NCBI GenBank assembly: GCA_036825615.1
Contig: DAISXY010000017.1
Coordinates: 29,035-93,034, forward strand
Length of the DNA stretch: 64,000 nt
Reading direction: 5' to 3'
From: JAICXG01 sp036825615
GTDB taxonomy: Bacteria > Verrucomicrobiota > Verrucomicrobiia > Chthoniobacterales > UBA10450
Part shown: one piece after another, positions 34,667-43,542 of the stretch
Numbering within the stretch: the first letter of the stretch is position 1
Layout: each line of letters begins with the position of its first letter
Notes under the pieces: model-generated
Seen by the model: only the letters and a program-made list of their open reading frames with translations
Told to the model about the DNA's origin: nothing
Databases searched by the model: none
Position numbers and translations under genes: made by a program

Positions 34667-34987
34667 TTAGCGCGAGCTGGCCGCCGTCGTCACATGGCCG
34701 TTTGCCGGGATCAGCGCCTTGGCCAGCGCGGAGGGCAGGCCGCGATATTTCTTGCCGTTTTTCTTGACCATGCCGCGCGCGACGAGGTTTTGCAGTTTTT
34801 CGTAGGCGCGCAGGCGCAGCATCTCTTCGCCGCCGCTGGCCGCGTTACGAGCGCGGAGGTTTTCGTGCAGGATCTCGAAGAGCTGCTTGAACTCGAAGGA
34901 AGTGCGGCGGGAAAGCACCGCAACTAGCTCTTCGGTAACAAGATCCGGCACGCGACGTGAGAAGGCATTCTTTTTTAGGATGGCCAT
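34667..34987 (-). CDS. Small basic protein, possible winged-helix DNA-binding
   Basis: A 106-residue protein (ATG at 34985-34987) rich in helices: a ELVAVLSRRTSFEFKQLFEIL segment (about residues 20-40), AYEKLQNLVARGMVKKNGKKY, and a basic and alanine-rich end. The LQNLVARGMVKKNGKKYRG part looks like the recognition helix and wing of a winged-helix fold. It is not recognised as a named family. It lies 37 bases upstream of nuoA in the same direction. Confidence 0.6.
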   Translation of the reverse strand: MAILKKNAFSRRVPDLVTEELVAVLSRRTSFEFKQLFEILHENLRARNAASGGEEMLRLRAYEKLQNLVARGMVKKNGKKYRGLPSALAKALIPANGHVTTAASSR

Positions 34988-35103
34988 AGAGCGCAAACGA
35001 TAACACAGATTTCGAAAATCGCAGCAGCTTTCTCGTTTTTGCGAAAACAGTCTGTCCCAGGGCATACCCGCTCGCCCGATTGTGCCGGATTGGCATCGAT
35101 CCA

Positions 35104-36933
35104 TCAGATCGCGCTTGGGGTCGGCGTGGGTGAGGAAGATGGTGACGGCGCCGGCGTGGGTGGCGGCGAGGGTGTGGCCGCCTGGTTTGCCGGAGGCAGT
35201 GAGAGCAACCCGCTGTGCTTCAATCCCTCGCCCAAGTAGACGAAGGACGCTCCCAACCCGACCGCGACCGCGAGCGTTGCTTCTCGAAACGTCACCGGCC
35301 CGACCGATTCGCTCACGTAGCCGTCGCTGGCGTAGCGCTGCGACATCACGATGGGCGAAAGATGCTTTGTGATGGCCTCTGCGGGCGGAAGTTTCGCGAG
35401 GTCGACCGTGTCACGCAGACCGGGATAAATTGTCGCGCTCACTGTGAGAAGCGGCCGAATGGCCGCGTCCAGGCGTTCGAAGAGCAATTTCGTATCGACG
35501 TAATTGAAGGCTGTCTCTGCGGCCGGCACCTGAGCGGCGGCATCGCGAAATACCGCGCTTTTCTCCAGTTCGCCCGCCGGCGGACCTGTGTTCACAATCG
35601 CAGCTTCGACCGCATCGTCATTGGTGCCCGCGAAGAGCATCTTGTCAGTGACCCCAATCACCAGGCTCAAAGGCACAAGCCCGGTAAAGGGTTGTGCGCT
35701 GTAGAGCGTGACTCCGTTCTTTGTTGTTCGTGTCCAGGCGGCGCCGATCTCGATTGAGGTCAGCGCTTCAGCGGTCTTCCTCGCTCGCGCAGCGTCGCGG
35801 ACCGGCAGCGCCGCGACCAGACTCGGCCAGGTGGTTTGCTCCGGCCATTGCGCAATCACCTCGAGTTGTTCCCCGAAAGCGGCTTGCAAGTCCGCTGCTT
35901 TGAGGCCGTGGCTGCTCAGGGCCGCGCTGAATTGGCCGATCAGCGCGCTGAGTCCGGTCGCGGCTGCAGCGGAGACCGGAAAAAACTCATCCGACCAATG
36001 AATCTGCGAGATCGAGTAAAAAAACGTCTCCTTGCCCGCAGCCGAAAGGAGCGTCCGTGTGAGCTTATTCTCGGCTCCGAGGCGGGGCATGGCGACGAAA
36101 TCGGTCTCGCGCATTTGGGCGTGATCAAATCCAAAAGCCGCCGCCAGGCTGCGCACCGATTTGAGACGCTCAAGTTGCGTCGCGGGCAGTGCCTGGCCCG
36201 TGATCGTGAGGAGCGGGAGCAGTTTCTCGACGAACGGCTGCGGGTCGAGAAAGACCATCGCCGCATGATCGGCTGGCAAATGCTTCATTGCAGCGACGAA
36301 AGCTTCATTCTTTTTTAGCGAGACTTCGGCCTTTTCCGTCCGCCGGTCGGCCCGGTCGAGCAGGGCCTTGAGCGTTGCGAGGTCGTTCGCGGCAAAGAAC
36401 CAGTGCTCGTCGACGACCCGCGCGAACTCGAGCCGGGCAGCCTGCAACTTCTCGATCCGATGCTGCCCGTAAGTAATCGTCTGGCGTTTTGCTTCGAGCG
36501 ATTTGGGCCACCATTTCGCCTCCCGCGCAGCGACGAACTTGCGCACGTCCGCCGGTGCGGCTTCGAAACGGAACCCGCCGATTAGCTTCGGTTCGTTGTT
36601 TTCAATCGAGGTCAGCGCGAGGAACACACGGGTTGGGCGGAGAGCGAGAAATTCGTCCAGGGTTTGCCGGTTTTGCTCGCTCTTCGGCAATTGCTGAAGC
36701 GGTTTGCGCAGCCAGCTTTGCACCGCCGGTTCAGTCCAGATTTGATAGAGCGCGCTTTGATGCCAGCGCTCGCGGCTCCGCGACAAATCCGGTGCATGCA
36801 CCAGGAACAAAGTTCGCTTTGGCAGGAGTTCCGGCACCGTGACGACGCGCCGCGACAACTCCACCCGCACTGCGATCCAGACCGCCGCTGCGACCACGAG
36901 CGCAATCGCGATCACCGCCACAAGCTTCTTCAT
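35104..36933 (-). CDS. Hypothetical membrane-anchored protein of 609 residues
   Basis: One N-terminal transmembrane segment (about residues 3-23) followed by a large extracytoplasmic region with repeated helix-strand units, similar in style to DUF3352-type proteins (for example FLVHAPDLSRSRERW and the YSAQPFTGLVPLSLVIGVTD segment, short form LSLVIGVTD). The C-terminus (about 580-609) is a low-complexity Pro, Ser, Thr and Ala linker. No catalytic motif was seen. It is divergent from the FIST gene with 81 bases between them. Confidence 0.6.
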   Translation of the reverse strand: MKKLVAVIAIALVVAAAVWIAVRVELSRRVVTVPELLPKRTLFLVHAPDLSRSRERWHQSALYQIWTEPAVQSWLRKPLQQLPKSEQNRQTLDEFLALRPTRVFLALTSIENNEPKLIGGFRFEAAPADVRKFVAAREAKWWPKSLEAKRQTITYGQHRIEKLQAARLEFARVVDEHWFFAANDLATLKALLDRADRRTEKAEVSLKKNEAFVAAMKHLPADHAAMVFLDPQPFVEKLLPLLTITGQALPATQLERLKSVRSLAAAFGFDHAQMRETDFVAMPRLGAENKLTRTLLSAAGKETFFYSISQIHWSDEFFPVSAAAATGLSALIGQFSAALSSHGLKAADLQAAFGEQLEVIAQWPEQTTWPSLVAALPVRDAARARKTAEALTSIEIGAAWTRTTKNGVTLYSAQPFTGLVPLSLVIGVTDKMLFAGTNDDAVEAAIVNTGPPAGELEKSAVFRDAAAQVPAAETAFNYVDTKLLFERLDAAIRPLLTVSATIYPGLRDTVDLAKLPPAEAITKHLSPIVMSQRYASDGYVSESVGPVTFREATLAVAVGLGASFVYLGEGLKHSGLLSLPPANQAATPSPPPTPAPSPSSSPTPTPSAI

Positions 36934-37014
36934 CGGCTCAGTCTCGCATCAAATTGTGACCCCGCGAGCCGCCTCCACGCTCGACATTTGCTCCTCCCTC
37001 GACGATCTCCTCCC

Positions 37015-38184
37015 ATGGATCATTGCGCTGGTTCGCGGCTCGTCCTTGGACCGTTCCAGGAAACTCCAGTCGCCGCGGCCGCCGAGGAAGCGCTGGCGGA
37101 CTGTGGTGGGCAGCCCAGTTGCGGGTTTGTTTTTCTTTCTCCCGACTGGCTGCCACAGATTCATGAGGTGCTCGATCTCGTCAGACTCCATGGCCGCGTC
37201 CCGCTTTTGCTCGGGTCGGTCGGCGGCGGGTTGATTGGAGTGAGTCAGGAAGCCGAAGGCGCGAGCGGGATGTCGCTCCTCCTCGTTAGGCTGCCGCAGA
37301 GCACCTTCACCCCGGTCTGCATTTCCAACGAGCAGATCGAGGAATCGAGCGGCCCGGCGTACTGGCAAATGGAAACCGGCCTTAATCCCGATGACGTGAA
37401 GTCCTGGATCGTTCTGGCCAATCCGTTCGCCGCCGGCCTCGAAAATTGGCTCACGGAATGGAATGTCGCCTTCCCCGAAGCCGCCACGATTGGCGGATTG
37501 GCGAGCGGAATTAGCGGCAACGGTGAAAGCGCCCTCATTCTCGATGGAGAATTGATCGATGCCGCGGTCCTCGCCCTCGCCGTTAAGGGCGGGAAAATCC
37601 GCACTCTCGTTAGCCAGGGATGCAAGCCGGTGGGCGAACCGTTCACCATTACGCAGGCAGAGCAGAACCTCGTTTACGCTCTTGGCTCCCGGCCAGCGTA
37701 TCAGGTCTTGAGTGAAACCTTCACCGCTCTTTCCGATGAGGAAAAGGAGCGCGCCCGCGGCAATCTCTTCGCCGGCCTCGCCGCCTCCGAATATGTCGCC
37801 GATCTGAAGCGCGGCGACTTTCTCGTGCGCAATTTGCTCGGCGCCGACCCGCAGAGCGGTGCGGTTGCGATCGGTGCCCGCGCCCGCACCGGGCAAACCT
37901 TGCAGTACCAGATGCGCGACCGCATCACCGCGCATGCCGATCTGGTCGAACTCGCAAAACATCAGCTGAATGAGGCCGGGCCGCCGTTTGCCTCGCTCGT
38001 TTTTTCCTGTAACGGGCGCGGACACGGTTTCTTTGGCACGCGCGATCATGACGCCGCGACCCTGGCGGAAATCTTCGGGCCGGTGCCGAGCGCGGGCTTT
38101 TTCTGCAACGGCGAGATCGGTCCGGTCGGCCGCGCCAGTTACCTCCACGGCTACACTGCCTCAGTCGCCCTTTTCTGCACTTAA
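37015..38184 (+). CDS. FIST-domain sensory protein
   Basis: A 389-residue cytosolic protein (ATG at 37015) with FIST N (about 30-210) and FIST C (about 220-375) domains. Signatures seen are LLGSVGGGLIG, IGGLASGIS, and toward the C-terminus SCNGRGHGFFGTRDHD with PSAGFFCNGEIGPVG. FIST domains are proposed to bind small ligands such as amino acids and feed signalling; here no signalling domain is attached. Its stop overlaps the convergent recombinase gene by four bases. A TCGTTAGGC motif lies at 37283. Confidence 0.88.
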   Translation: MDHCAGSRLVLGPFQETPVAAAAEEALADCGGQPSCGFVFLSPDWLPQIHEVLDLVRLHGRVPLLLGSVGGGLIGVSQEAEGASGMSLLLVRLPQSTFTPVCISNEQIEESSGPAYWQMETGLNPDDVKSWIVLANPFAAGLENWLTEWNVAFPEAATIGGLASGISGNGESALILDGELIDAAVLALAVKGGKIRTLVSQGCKPVGEPFTITQAEQNLVYALGSRPAYQVLSETFTALSDEEKERARGNLFAGLAASEYVADLKRGDFLVRNLLGADPQSGAVAIGARARTGQTLQYQMRDRITAHADLVELAKHQLNEAGPPFASLVFSCNGRGHGFFGTRDHDAATLAEIFGPVPSAGFFCNGEIGPVGRASYLHGYTASVALFCT

Positions 38185-39083
38185 GACATTCGTCGCGCGC
38201 GGGGATGGAACCGATGATGCACCGCCTTTAACCGCTGCTGGTCCACGTGGGTGTAGACCTGCGTCGTCGAGATGTCGGCGTGCCCGAGCATCTCCTGGAT
38301 GATGCGCAAATCGGCGCCGTTGCCTAACAAATGCGTGGCGAAACTATGCCGGAGCAGATGCGGGTAAATATTCGCTTCCAGTCCAGAACGCCGCGCCGCC
38401 GCCTTTACGATCTGCCAAATCCGCACCGTCGTCAGGCGCCTGCCGCGCGCGGAGAGAAAAATCTCACTCCCGCTCTTTTGCCTGACGAGTCGTGGCCGCT
38501 CGGTTTGAAGGTAAGCCGCGAGCGCGCCGCAGGCTTTGCGCCCCACCGGCACGAGTCGCGTTTTGTTCCCCTTGCCCGTGACCCGAATCATGCGCTGTTC
38601 GAGATCCAGATTCTCCAGCCGCGCACTCGCCAGTTCGGAAATGCGGAGCCCGCTCGCGTAAAGCAGCTCGAGCATCGCCCGATCCCGCAGCCCGAGCGGC
38701 GCCCTTACCTCGACGCTGTCGAGCAACTGTTCGACCTGCAGCTCGTTCAATGTTTCGGGCAGATAGCGCTCGATCCGGGGCAGGACTAACGAGTCGGTCG
38801 GATCCTTCGTCACAAAGCCCTGCGCCGTCCCGAAGCGAAAAAAAATCTTCAGCGCCACGACAATCAATTTGATCGAGGAAGCGGAAAGCCCGCCGCGTTT
38901 TCGTTCCGCAAGATACTCGCTGATCAAAGGCAGCCCGACCTCGCGCGCGTGCGTGATCTGCTTGCGCTGGCGGCACCAGGTGGCGAACTCGCCTAACGAG
39001 CGCTGGGTCGAGAGCTGGTAGTTTTCCGAGAGGCCTCGCTCGACCGCGAGATAGCGAATGAACGCCTCGATCTCCTCCTCCAT
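38181..39083 (-). CDS. xerD: Tyrosine recombinase XerC/XerD type
   Basis: Site-specific recombinase that resolves chromosome dimers at dif with its partner. The 300-residue protein from the ATG at 39081-39083 has an N-terminal SAM-like core-binding domain (1-95) and a catalytic domain. The residues Arg (ASGLRISELA), Lys (GKGNKTR), His-x-x-Arg (HLLRHSFATHLL), His (LGHADISTTQ) and Tyr (VYTHVD) are all present. XerD is favoured over XerC by general resemblance, but this is not certain. No adjacent mobile element suggests an integrase. Confidence 0.88.
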   Translation of the reverse strand: MEEEIEAFIRYLAVERGLSENYQLSTQRSLGEFATWCRQRKQITHAREVGLPLISEYLAERKRGGLSASSIKLIVVALKIFFRFGTAQGFVTKDPTDSLVLPRIERYLPETLNELQVEQLLDSVEVRAPLGLRDRAMLELLYASGLRISELASARLENLDLEQRMIRVTGKGNKTRLVPVGRKACGALAAYLQTERPRLVRQKSGSEIFLSARGRRLTTVRIWQIVKAAARRSGLEANIYPHLLRHSFATHLLGNGADLRIIQEMLGHADISTTQVYTHVDQQRLKAVHHRFHPRARRMS

Positions 39084-39166
39084 CCTCGCCACTCTCCGCA
39101 AACCGCACCGCGCTGGCAATCTCGCGTGCGTTGACAAAGCAGAGGCGGACTCGATTGTTTTCTGCG

Positions 39167-39919
39167 ATGAGCCTCGACTTGAACAGCCTTCTCCAGGATT
39201 GGCCGCACGAGCCCGGCGCGATCAAGGTGCGCAAAATTCAGGGCCTGGATGGCCGCGAAAAACTTCAGCTCCGGATCGATCTCGGCCTGCTCCAGATGGA
39301 AATCGAGGGCCGGCCCGACGGACAGCGCCCACACAATTGCGAGTCCTACCTCGTTTACCATCAGCGCCGCGCGATTCGTGCCGCTCAAAAAGGCGAAGAG
39401 TACGAGCTGACCCCGGAGCAATGCGGCGAGTTGCAGCAGGAAGGGATTCAATATTATCACCGCTACCTCAGCCTCTTTCAGATCGAGGAATACGAAGGCG
39501 TGATCCGCGATACCCAGCGCAACCTCGACCTCTTCACTTTTGTCGAGGAACACAGCAACCGCGAAGACCTGGTTTGGAGCTTTCAACAGTTTCGCCCTTA
39601 TGTCCTGATGATGAACACCCGGGCTCGCGCCTCGCTCCTCCTCGGGGACGGCAAATTTAACGAGTCGATCCGCGAGATCGAAACCGGGCGAGAGCGCATC
39701 GTGGAGTTCTACCAGCATTCGTCGTTTCCCGAGCTCGAGTCGAAAAGCTCCGAGATCGCATTTCTGGATGAATGGCTCGAGGAAGTGCGCGCGAAACGGC
39801 CGCTCTCCAAACTGGAAGTGATGGAGCGCGAAATGGAACGCGCGATCGCAGGCGAACGCTACGAGCGCGCGGCCGAGCTGCGCGACGCCATCCGCCAGTT
39901 CAAGGCGAAGCCGCTCTAG
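39167..39919 (+). CDS. Protein with C-terminal UvrB/UvrC motif
   Basis: A 250-residue protein from the ATG at 39167. The C-terminus KLEVMEREMERAIAGERYERAAELRDAIRQ (short form RYERAAELRD, about 215-245) is a UVR motif, a helical hairpin that binds UvrA/UvrB or ClpC-type partners. The N-terminal part (GREKLQLRIDLGLLQMEIEGRPDG) and the middle helices are not assigned. It could be an adaptor for Clp or repair proteins. It is divergent from xerD. Confidence 0.75.
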   Translation: MSLDLNSLLQDWPHEPGAIKVRKIQGLDGREKLQLRIDLGLLQMEIEGRPDGQRPHNCESYLVYHQRRAIRAAQKGEEYELTPEQCGELQQEGIQYYHRYLSLFQIEEYEGVIRDTQRNLDLFTFVEEHSNREDLVWSFQQFRPYVLMMNTRARASLLLGDGKFNESIREIETGRERIVEFYQHSSFPELESKSSEIAFLDEWLEEVRAKRPLSKLEVMEREMERAIAGERYERAAELRDAIRQFKAKPL

Positions 39920-39958
39920 CCGGGAGCTCTGACCCGGGCCGCTCGGCCTAACGAATCC

Positions 39959-40600
39959 ATGGCCGCTTCGAATTCTACTTTGACCGAGCGGAAGGAACGC
40001 TGGGCCCGCAAGATGGCGGGCAAAGCGAAACCGGCCGTGCGCTCTGAAGACCGGTTGCCGCCCGGGCAACATCTCACCCCGGGCTTCCCCGTGCTCGACC
40101 TCGGGATTCGTCCCGAGATTTCGTTAGGCGAGTGGCGGCTCGAGATCGGCGGGCTGGTGGAAAATCCGCAAACCTTGACCTGGGAAGAGTTCAACGCCCT
40201 TCCACGATTCGAGGACGTGAGCGATTTCCACTGCGTCACGACCTGGAGCAAATTCGACTGCCGCTGGAAAGGGGTCGCGTTTTTCACTCTCGTCGATCTC
40301 GTTAGGCCAAAACCGCAGGCGCAACATGTCCTCTTCACCAGCTACGACGGTTATTCGACCAATGTCCGGCTTTCCGATTGTCTCGACGACGACGTGTTGA
40401 TCGCGACCCACTTCGACGGCAAGCCCCTGACGCGCGAGCACGGCGGACCGGCGCGCGTCATCATTCCGAAGCTTTACGCCTGGAAAGGCGCGAAGTTCGT
40501 CCGGCAAATTGAGTTTGCGGCCAAGGATAAGCCGGGCTTTTGGGAGGTGCGCGGCTACAGCAACACGGCTGATCCCTGGACGGAAGATCGTTTCTCGTGA
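39959..40600 (+). CDS. Molybdopterin-dependent oxidoreductase (sulfite oxidase-like fold)
   Basis: A 213-residue protein with the oxidoreductase molybdopterin-binding domain: LEIGGLVENPQTLTWEEF, then DFHCVTTWSKFDCRWKGV with the Mo-ligand cysteine near residue 93, then YDGYSTNVRLSD and a C-terminal KFVRQIEF. It lacks the Tat signal of MsrP and the heme or dimerisation domains, so it is a minimal cytosolic form with unknown substrate. Two TCGTTAGGC copies lie in it (40121, 40299), and a third (39946) precedes the ATG. Confidence 0.85.
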   Translation: MAASNSTLTERKERWARKMAGKAKPAVRSEDRLPPGQHLTPGFPVLDLGIRPEISLGEWRLEIGGLVENPQTLTWEEFNALPRFEDVSDFHCVTTWSKFDCRWKGVAFFTLVDLVRPKPQAQHVLFTSYDGYSTNVRLSDCLDDDVLIATHFDGKPLTREHGGPARVIIPKLYAWKGAKFVRQIEFAAKDKPGFWEVRGYSNTADPWTEDRFS

Positions 40601-41562
40601 GCGGGCCGGAGCGTGCGCCGCGCAAGCTCACGATCTTGGCGGCGTTTGCGGCGCTTTACACGGTCTGGGGTTCGACCTATCTCGGAATTCTCTTTGCCAT
40701 TCGCTCGATCCCGCCGCTGCTCATGGCCGGGGCGCGTTTTTTTCTCGCCGGCTTGATCATGCTCGCCATCGCGCGCACGCAAGGCTCAATCAAATCATCG
40801 CTCGCGGAATGGCGCACCGCGCTGATTGTGGGCGCCTGTTTGCTTTTCTTCGGCAACGGCGGCGTCACGATCGCGGAGCAATGGGTGCCGAGTGGTCTCG
40901 CCTCGCTCCTGGTTGCAACCGTCCCGATTTACATCACCCTGCTCGCCTGGTTGGGCGGGATGTCACCCCGGCCGCGGCCGGCGGTGCTGCTTGGGCTCGT
41001 GGCGGGGTTTGTCGGGATCGGTGTTCTCGTGGGGCCGGCGCTGTTTGAACCCGCGGCCGGAAGGTCGCAACACGCCGGGTTGGGAATGGTGATCCTGCTT
41101 TTCGGCTCGTTAGTCTGGTCGATCGGCTCGCTTTATTCGCGCCGTGCCGCGTCCTCCGCGCCACCCTTTCTCTCCTCCGCGCAAACGATGCTCTGCGGCG
41201 GCGCGCTCATGCTGCTCGCCGGGCTGGGGAGCGGCGAACTGCGCCAGTTTCATCCGGAAAAGATGACCCTGCTCTCGTTAGGCGCCTTTGCCTATCTTGT
41301 TCTCATTGGCGCAATCGTCGGCTACACCGCCTTCATTTTCCTCATGCGCCACTGCGATCCGGCAAAGGTCGCCACCTATGCCTATGTCAATCCTGTCGTG
41401 GCCGTGCTCATCGGCGCGTTTTTTGCCGATGAAACCCTGACCGGGCGAACCGCGTTGGCGGGCGCGATTATTCTCGGCTCGGTCGCGCTCGTGATCACAA
41501 CCACGCCGCCGCGCCGAAAAATTCTGCCGAGCCCCCGGGGCGCGGTTGCACAATTTCGCTGA
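40597..41562 (+). CDS. EamA/DMT-family transporter
   Basis: A 321-residue inner-membrane protein with ten predicted helices in two EamA repeats (for example YTVWGSTYLGILFAIRSIPP and VKPVVAV-like AYVNPVVAVLIGAFF). The family exports metabolites or amino acids; substrate unknown. GTG start overlaps the Mo-enzyme stop by four bases (GTGA), so the two are co-translated. A TCGTTAGGC copy at 41275 encodes Ser-Leu-Gly. Confidence 0.88.
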   Translation: MSGPERAPRKLTILAAFAALYTVWGSTYLGILFAIRSIPPLLMAGARFFLAGLIMLAIARTQGSIKSSLAEWRTALIVGACLLFFGNGGVTIAEQWVPSGLASLLVATVPIYITLLAWLGGMSPRPRPAVLLGLVAGFVGIGVLVGPALFEPAAGRSQHAGLGMVILLFGSLVWSIGSLYSRRAASSAPPFLSSAQTMLCGGALMLLAGLGSGELRQFHPEKMTLLSLGAFAYLVLIGAIVGYTAFIFLMRHCDPAKVATYAYVNPVVAVLIGAFFADETLTGRTALAGAIILGSVALVITTTPPRRKILPSPRGAVAQFR

Positions 41563-41584
41563 GAACGGCAATTAGGAGCGACAA

Positions 41585-42751
41585 ATGAAGCCGGAAGAGG
41601 CGAAAACGATCGAAGCGCTCCAAGGCAACTGGCGTGCGGAACGCGAGAGCGCGCAGGCTTATTGTGATCTGGCGGCAAACGAGCCGGACGAAAAGCGCCG
41701 CGCCATTCTCGTCCGGATGGCGGAAGCGGAAGAGCGCCACGCGCGCCGCTGGGAAAGCAAATTGCGCGAGCACGGTGCGCAGCCGCCGGTCCTGAAAGAG
41801 GGCTGGCAGCGCAGGTTGAAACGCTGGTGGACGCGCGCGGCGGGGCCGGAGGTTGCGATCCGGCGGATGGAAGCGGCGGAAAACCGTGACCACCACCACT
41901 ACCAGACGCAACAACGCAGCCTCGCCAGTGAAAGCGCGGAGGAGCAGGAGTTTCTTCGCCAGACCGCGCTCGAAGAGAAAGCGCACTCCCGCATTCTCAA
42001 CCAATTGGCCGGCCCATCGCCCTCGTTAGGCACGAAAGGCCGGCTTGATTCGATCCTGAAACGGGAACGCTGGCACGGCCGCGGCGGCGACTGGGTCGCG
42101 GACGCGATTTATGGCGTGAACGATGGGCTCGGGGCGGTTTTTGGCATTGTCTCCGGCGTCGCCGGCGCGACCAACAACCAGCAGCATTACATCCTCATCT
42201 CCGGCCTCGCCGGCATGCTCGCTTCGGCGCTTTCGATGGGCGCGGGCGCCTATCTCGCGAGCAAGAGCGAGCGCGAAATTTACGAAGCCGAAATCGCCCG
42301 CGAGAAAGCCGAGGTCGAAAAGAACCCCGAAGAGGAAATCGAGGAAATGGCGCTCTTTTATCAACTTCAGGGCTTCGCCCCGGAGGAATCGCAACGGATG
42401 GCGGAGCGGCTCGCGCAGTCGCCCGAGCAACTGGTGCAGGCGATGGCGCAGAGCGAGCTGGGACTCTCGCCGCACCACTTTCCCAATCCGTGGCGGTCCG
42501 CTTCCTCGGCTGCGGTTTCGACCGCGATCGGCGCTTTCATTCCGATCATTCCGTTCTTTTTCCTGACCGGCTGGGCGGCGGTGATCGTCGCGTTCGTGGT
42601 CAGCATTCTCGCCCACTTCGCGGTCGGCGCGGTGAAGTCGCTGATCACGATTCGTTCCTGGTGGGCCTCGGGTTTGGAGATGACCATCGTCGGGGTCATC
42701 GAAGCGGTTGTGACCTACGGGTTGGGACTTGCCTTCGGGGCTATTGGTTAG
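41585..42751 (+). CDS. Ferritin-like/VIT1-family iron transporter fusion (MbfA-like)
   Basis: A 388-residue protein. Residues 1-145 form a rubrerythrin-like four-helix bundle with iron-binding glutamates and histidines (ERESAQAYCDLA, EAEERHARRWE, LEEKAHSRIL). Residues 165-388 are a VIT1/CCC1 membrane domain (DWVADAIYGVNDGLGAVFGIV, short form YGVNDGLG; SMGAGAYLASKSERE; then three late helices). Known relatives export or store iron. It lies 22 bases after the transporter gene. Confidence 0.9.
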   Translation: MKPEEAKTIEALQGNWRAERESAQAYCDLAANEPDEKRRAILVRMAEAEERHARRWESKLREHGAQPPVLKEGWQRRLKRWWTRAAGPEVAIRRMEAAENRDHHHYQTQQRSLASESAEEQEFLRQTALEEKAHSRILNQLAGPSPSLGTKGRLDSILKRERWHGRGGDWVADAIYGVNDGLGAVFGIVSGVAGATNNQQHYILISGLAGMLASALSMGAGAYLASKSEREIYEAEIAREKAEVEKNPEEEIEEMALFYQLQGFAPEESQRMAERLAQSPEQLVQAMAQSELGLSPHHFPNPWRSASSAAVSTAIGAFIPIIPFFFLTGWAAVIVAFVVSILAHFAVGAVKSLITIRSWWASGLEMTIVGVIEAVVTYGLGLAFGAIG

Positions 42752-42765
42752 GCAACTCTTTGGCG

Positions 42766-43527
42766 ATGGACGCGCCCAAGCTTGCAGTCATTGTTCCAGC
42801 CTTCAACGAGTCGCGCCGTCTGACCGATAACCTGCTCACCCTTCTCGCTTATCTCGAAACTTTTCGCCCCGAGGCGGAATTGATCGTGGTCGACGATGGC
42901 TCGACTGATGGTACGGCAGAAGTCGCGCAAGCTCTCTTCGCGCAACGGCCGGATGTTTGCGCGCGCGTGCTGCGTTTCCCGGAGAACCACGGCAAAGGTC
43001 ACGCTGTGCGCGCCGGTCTGCTCGCAACGCAGGCGTCGATCGCGATGTTCTCGGATGCCGATCTTTCCACCCCGATCACCGAACTGCCAAAAATTGTCGA
43101 ACCGATCGAAGCGGGAGATTACGATATCGTCTTCGGTTCGCGCGCGCTTGATCGCTCGCTCATCGGTCAGCGTCAGCCCTGGCGGAGAGAACAGGGCGGC
43201 AAGGTTTTCAACCTCGTTGTGCGCCTCACAACCGGGCTGCCTTTCGCCGATACGCAATGTGGCTTCAAGGCGTTTTGCATGAAAGCCGCTCGACCGGTGA
43301 TCGAGGCGGCGGAAATCGACGGGTTCGGCTTTGACGTCGAACTGCTCTTCCTCGCGCAACGGGCCGGGCTGCGCCTGCTCGAGGTGCCGGTGCGCTGGGA
43401 CCACAACGAGGGCAGCAAGGTGAGTCTGGTGCGCGATAGCTTGCGCATGTTTGGGGAAGTGATGAGTTTGCGGCGGCGAACACCCCGCGCCCGCGGGGCC
43501 GATCTCGCGGGCAACGGATCTCGTTAG
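42766..43527 (+). CDS. Family 2 glycosyltransferase, polyprenyl-phosphate glucosyltransferase-like
   Basis: A 253-residue protein from the ATG at 42766. It has the GT2 core: AVIVPAFNESRRL, LIVVDDGSTDGTAE, GKGHAVRAG, the DXD-type MFSDADLSTPI, and QCGFKAF. There are no transmembrane helices, as in dolichyl-phosphate glucosyltransferase-like enzymes without a C-terminal membrane anchor. It probably loads a lipid carrier with a hexose. The stop TAG lies inside a TCGTTAGGC motif (43521). Confidence 0.88.
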   Translation: MDAPKLAVIVPAFNESRRLTDNLLTLLAYLETFRPEAELIVVDDGSTDGTAEVAQALFAQRPDVCARVLRFPENHGKGHAVRAGLLATQASIAMFSDADLSTPITELPKIVEPIEAGDYDIVFGSRALDRSLIGQRQPWRREQGGKVFNLVVRLTTGLPFADTQCGFKAFCMKAARPVIEAAEIDGFGFDVELLFLAQRAGLRLLEVPVRWDHNEGSKVSLVRDSLRMFGEVMSLRRRTPRARGADLAGNGSR

Positions 43528-43542
43528 GCAGGGGAACAGGGA

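Noticed and set aside
38181..39083. The tyrosine recombinase as a phage or island integrase
   Set aside because: Size and motifs fit the housekeeping Xer recombinases, and no attachment repeats or phage genes are nearby.
39131..39160. A promoter with TTGACA at 39131 for the UVR-motif gene
   Set aside because: No convincing -10 element lies at the right distance before the ATG at 39167.
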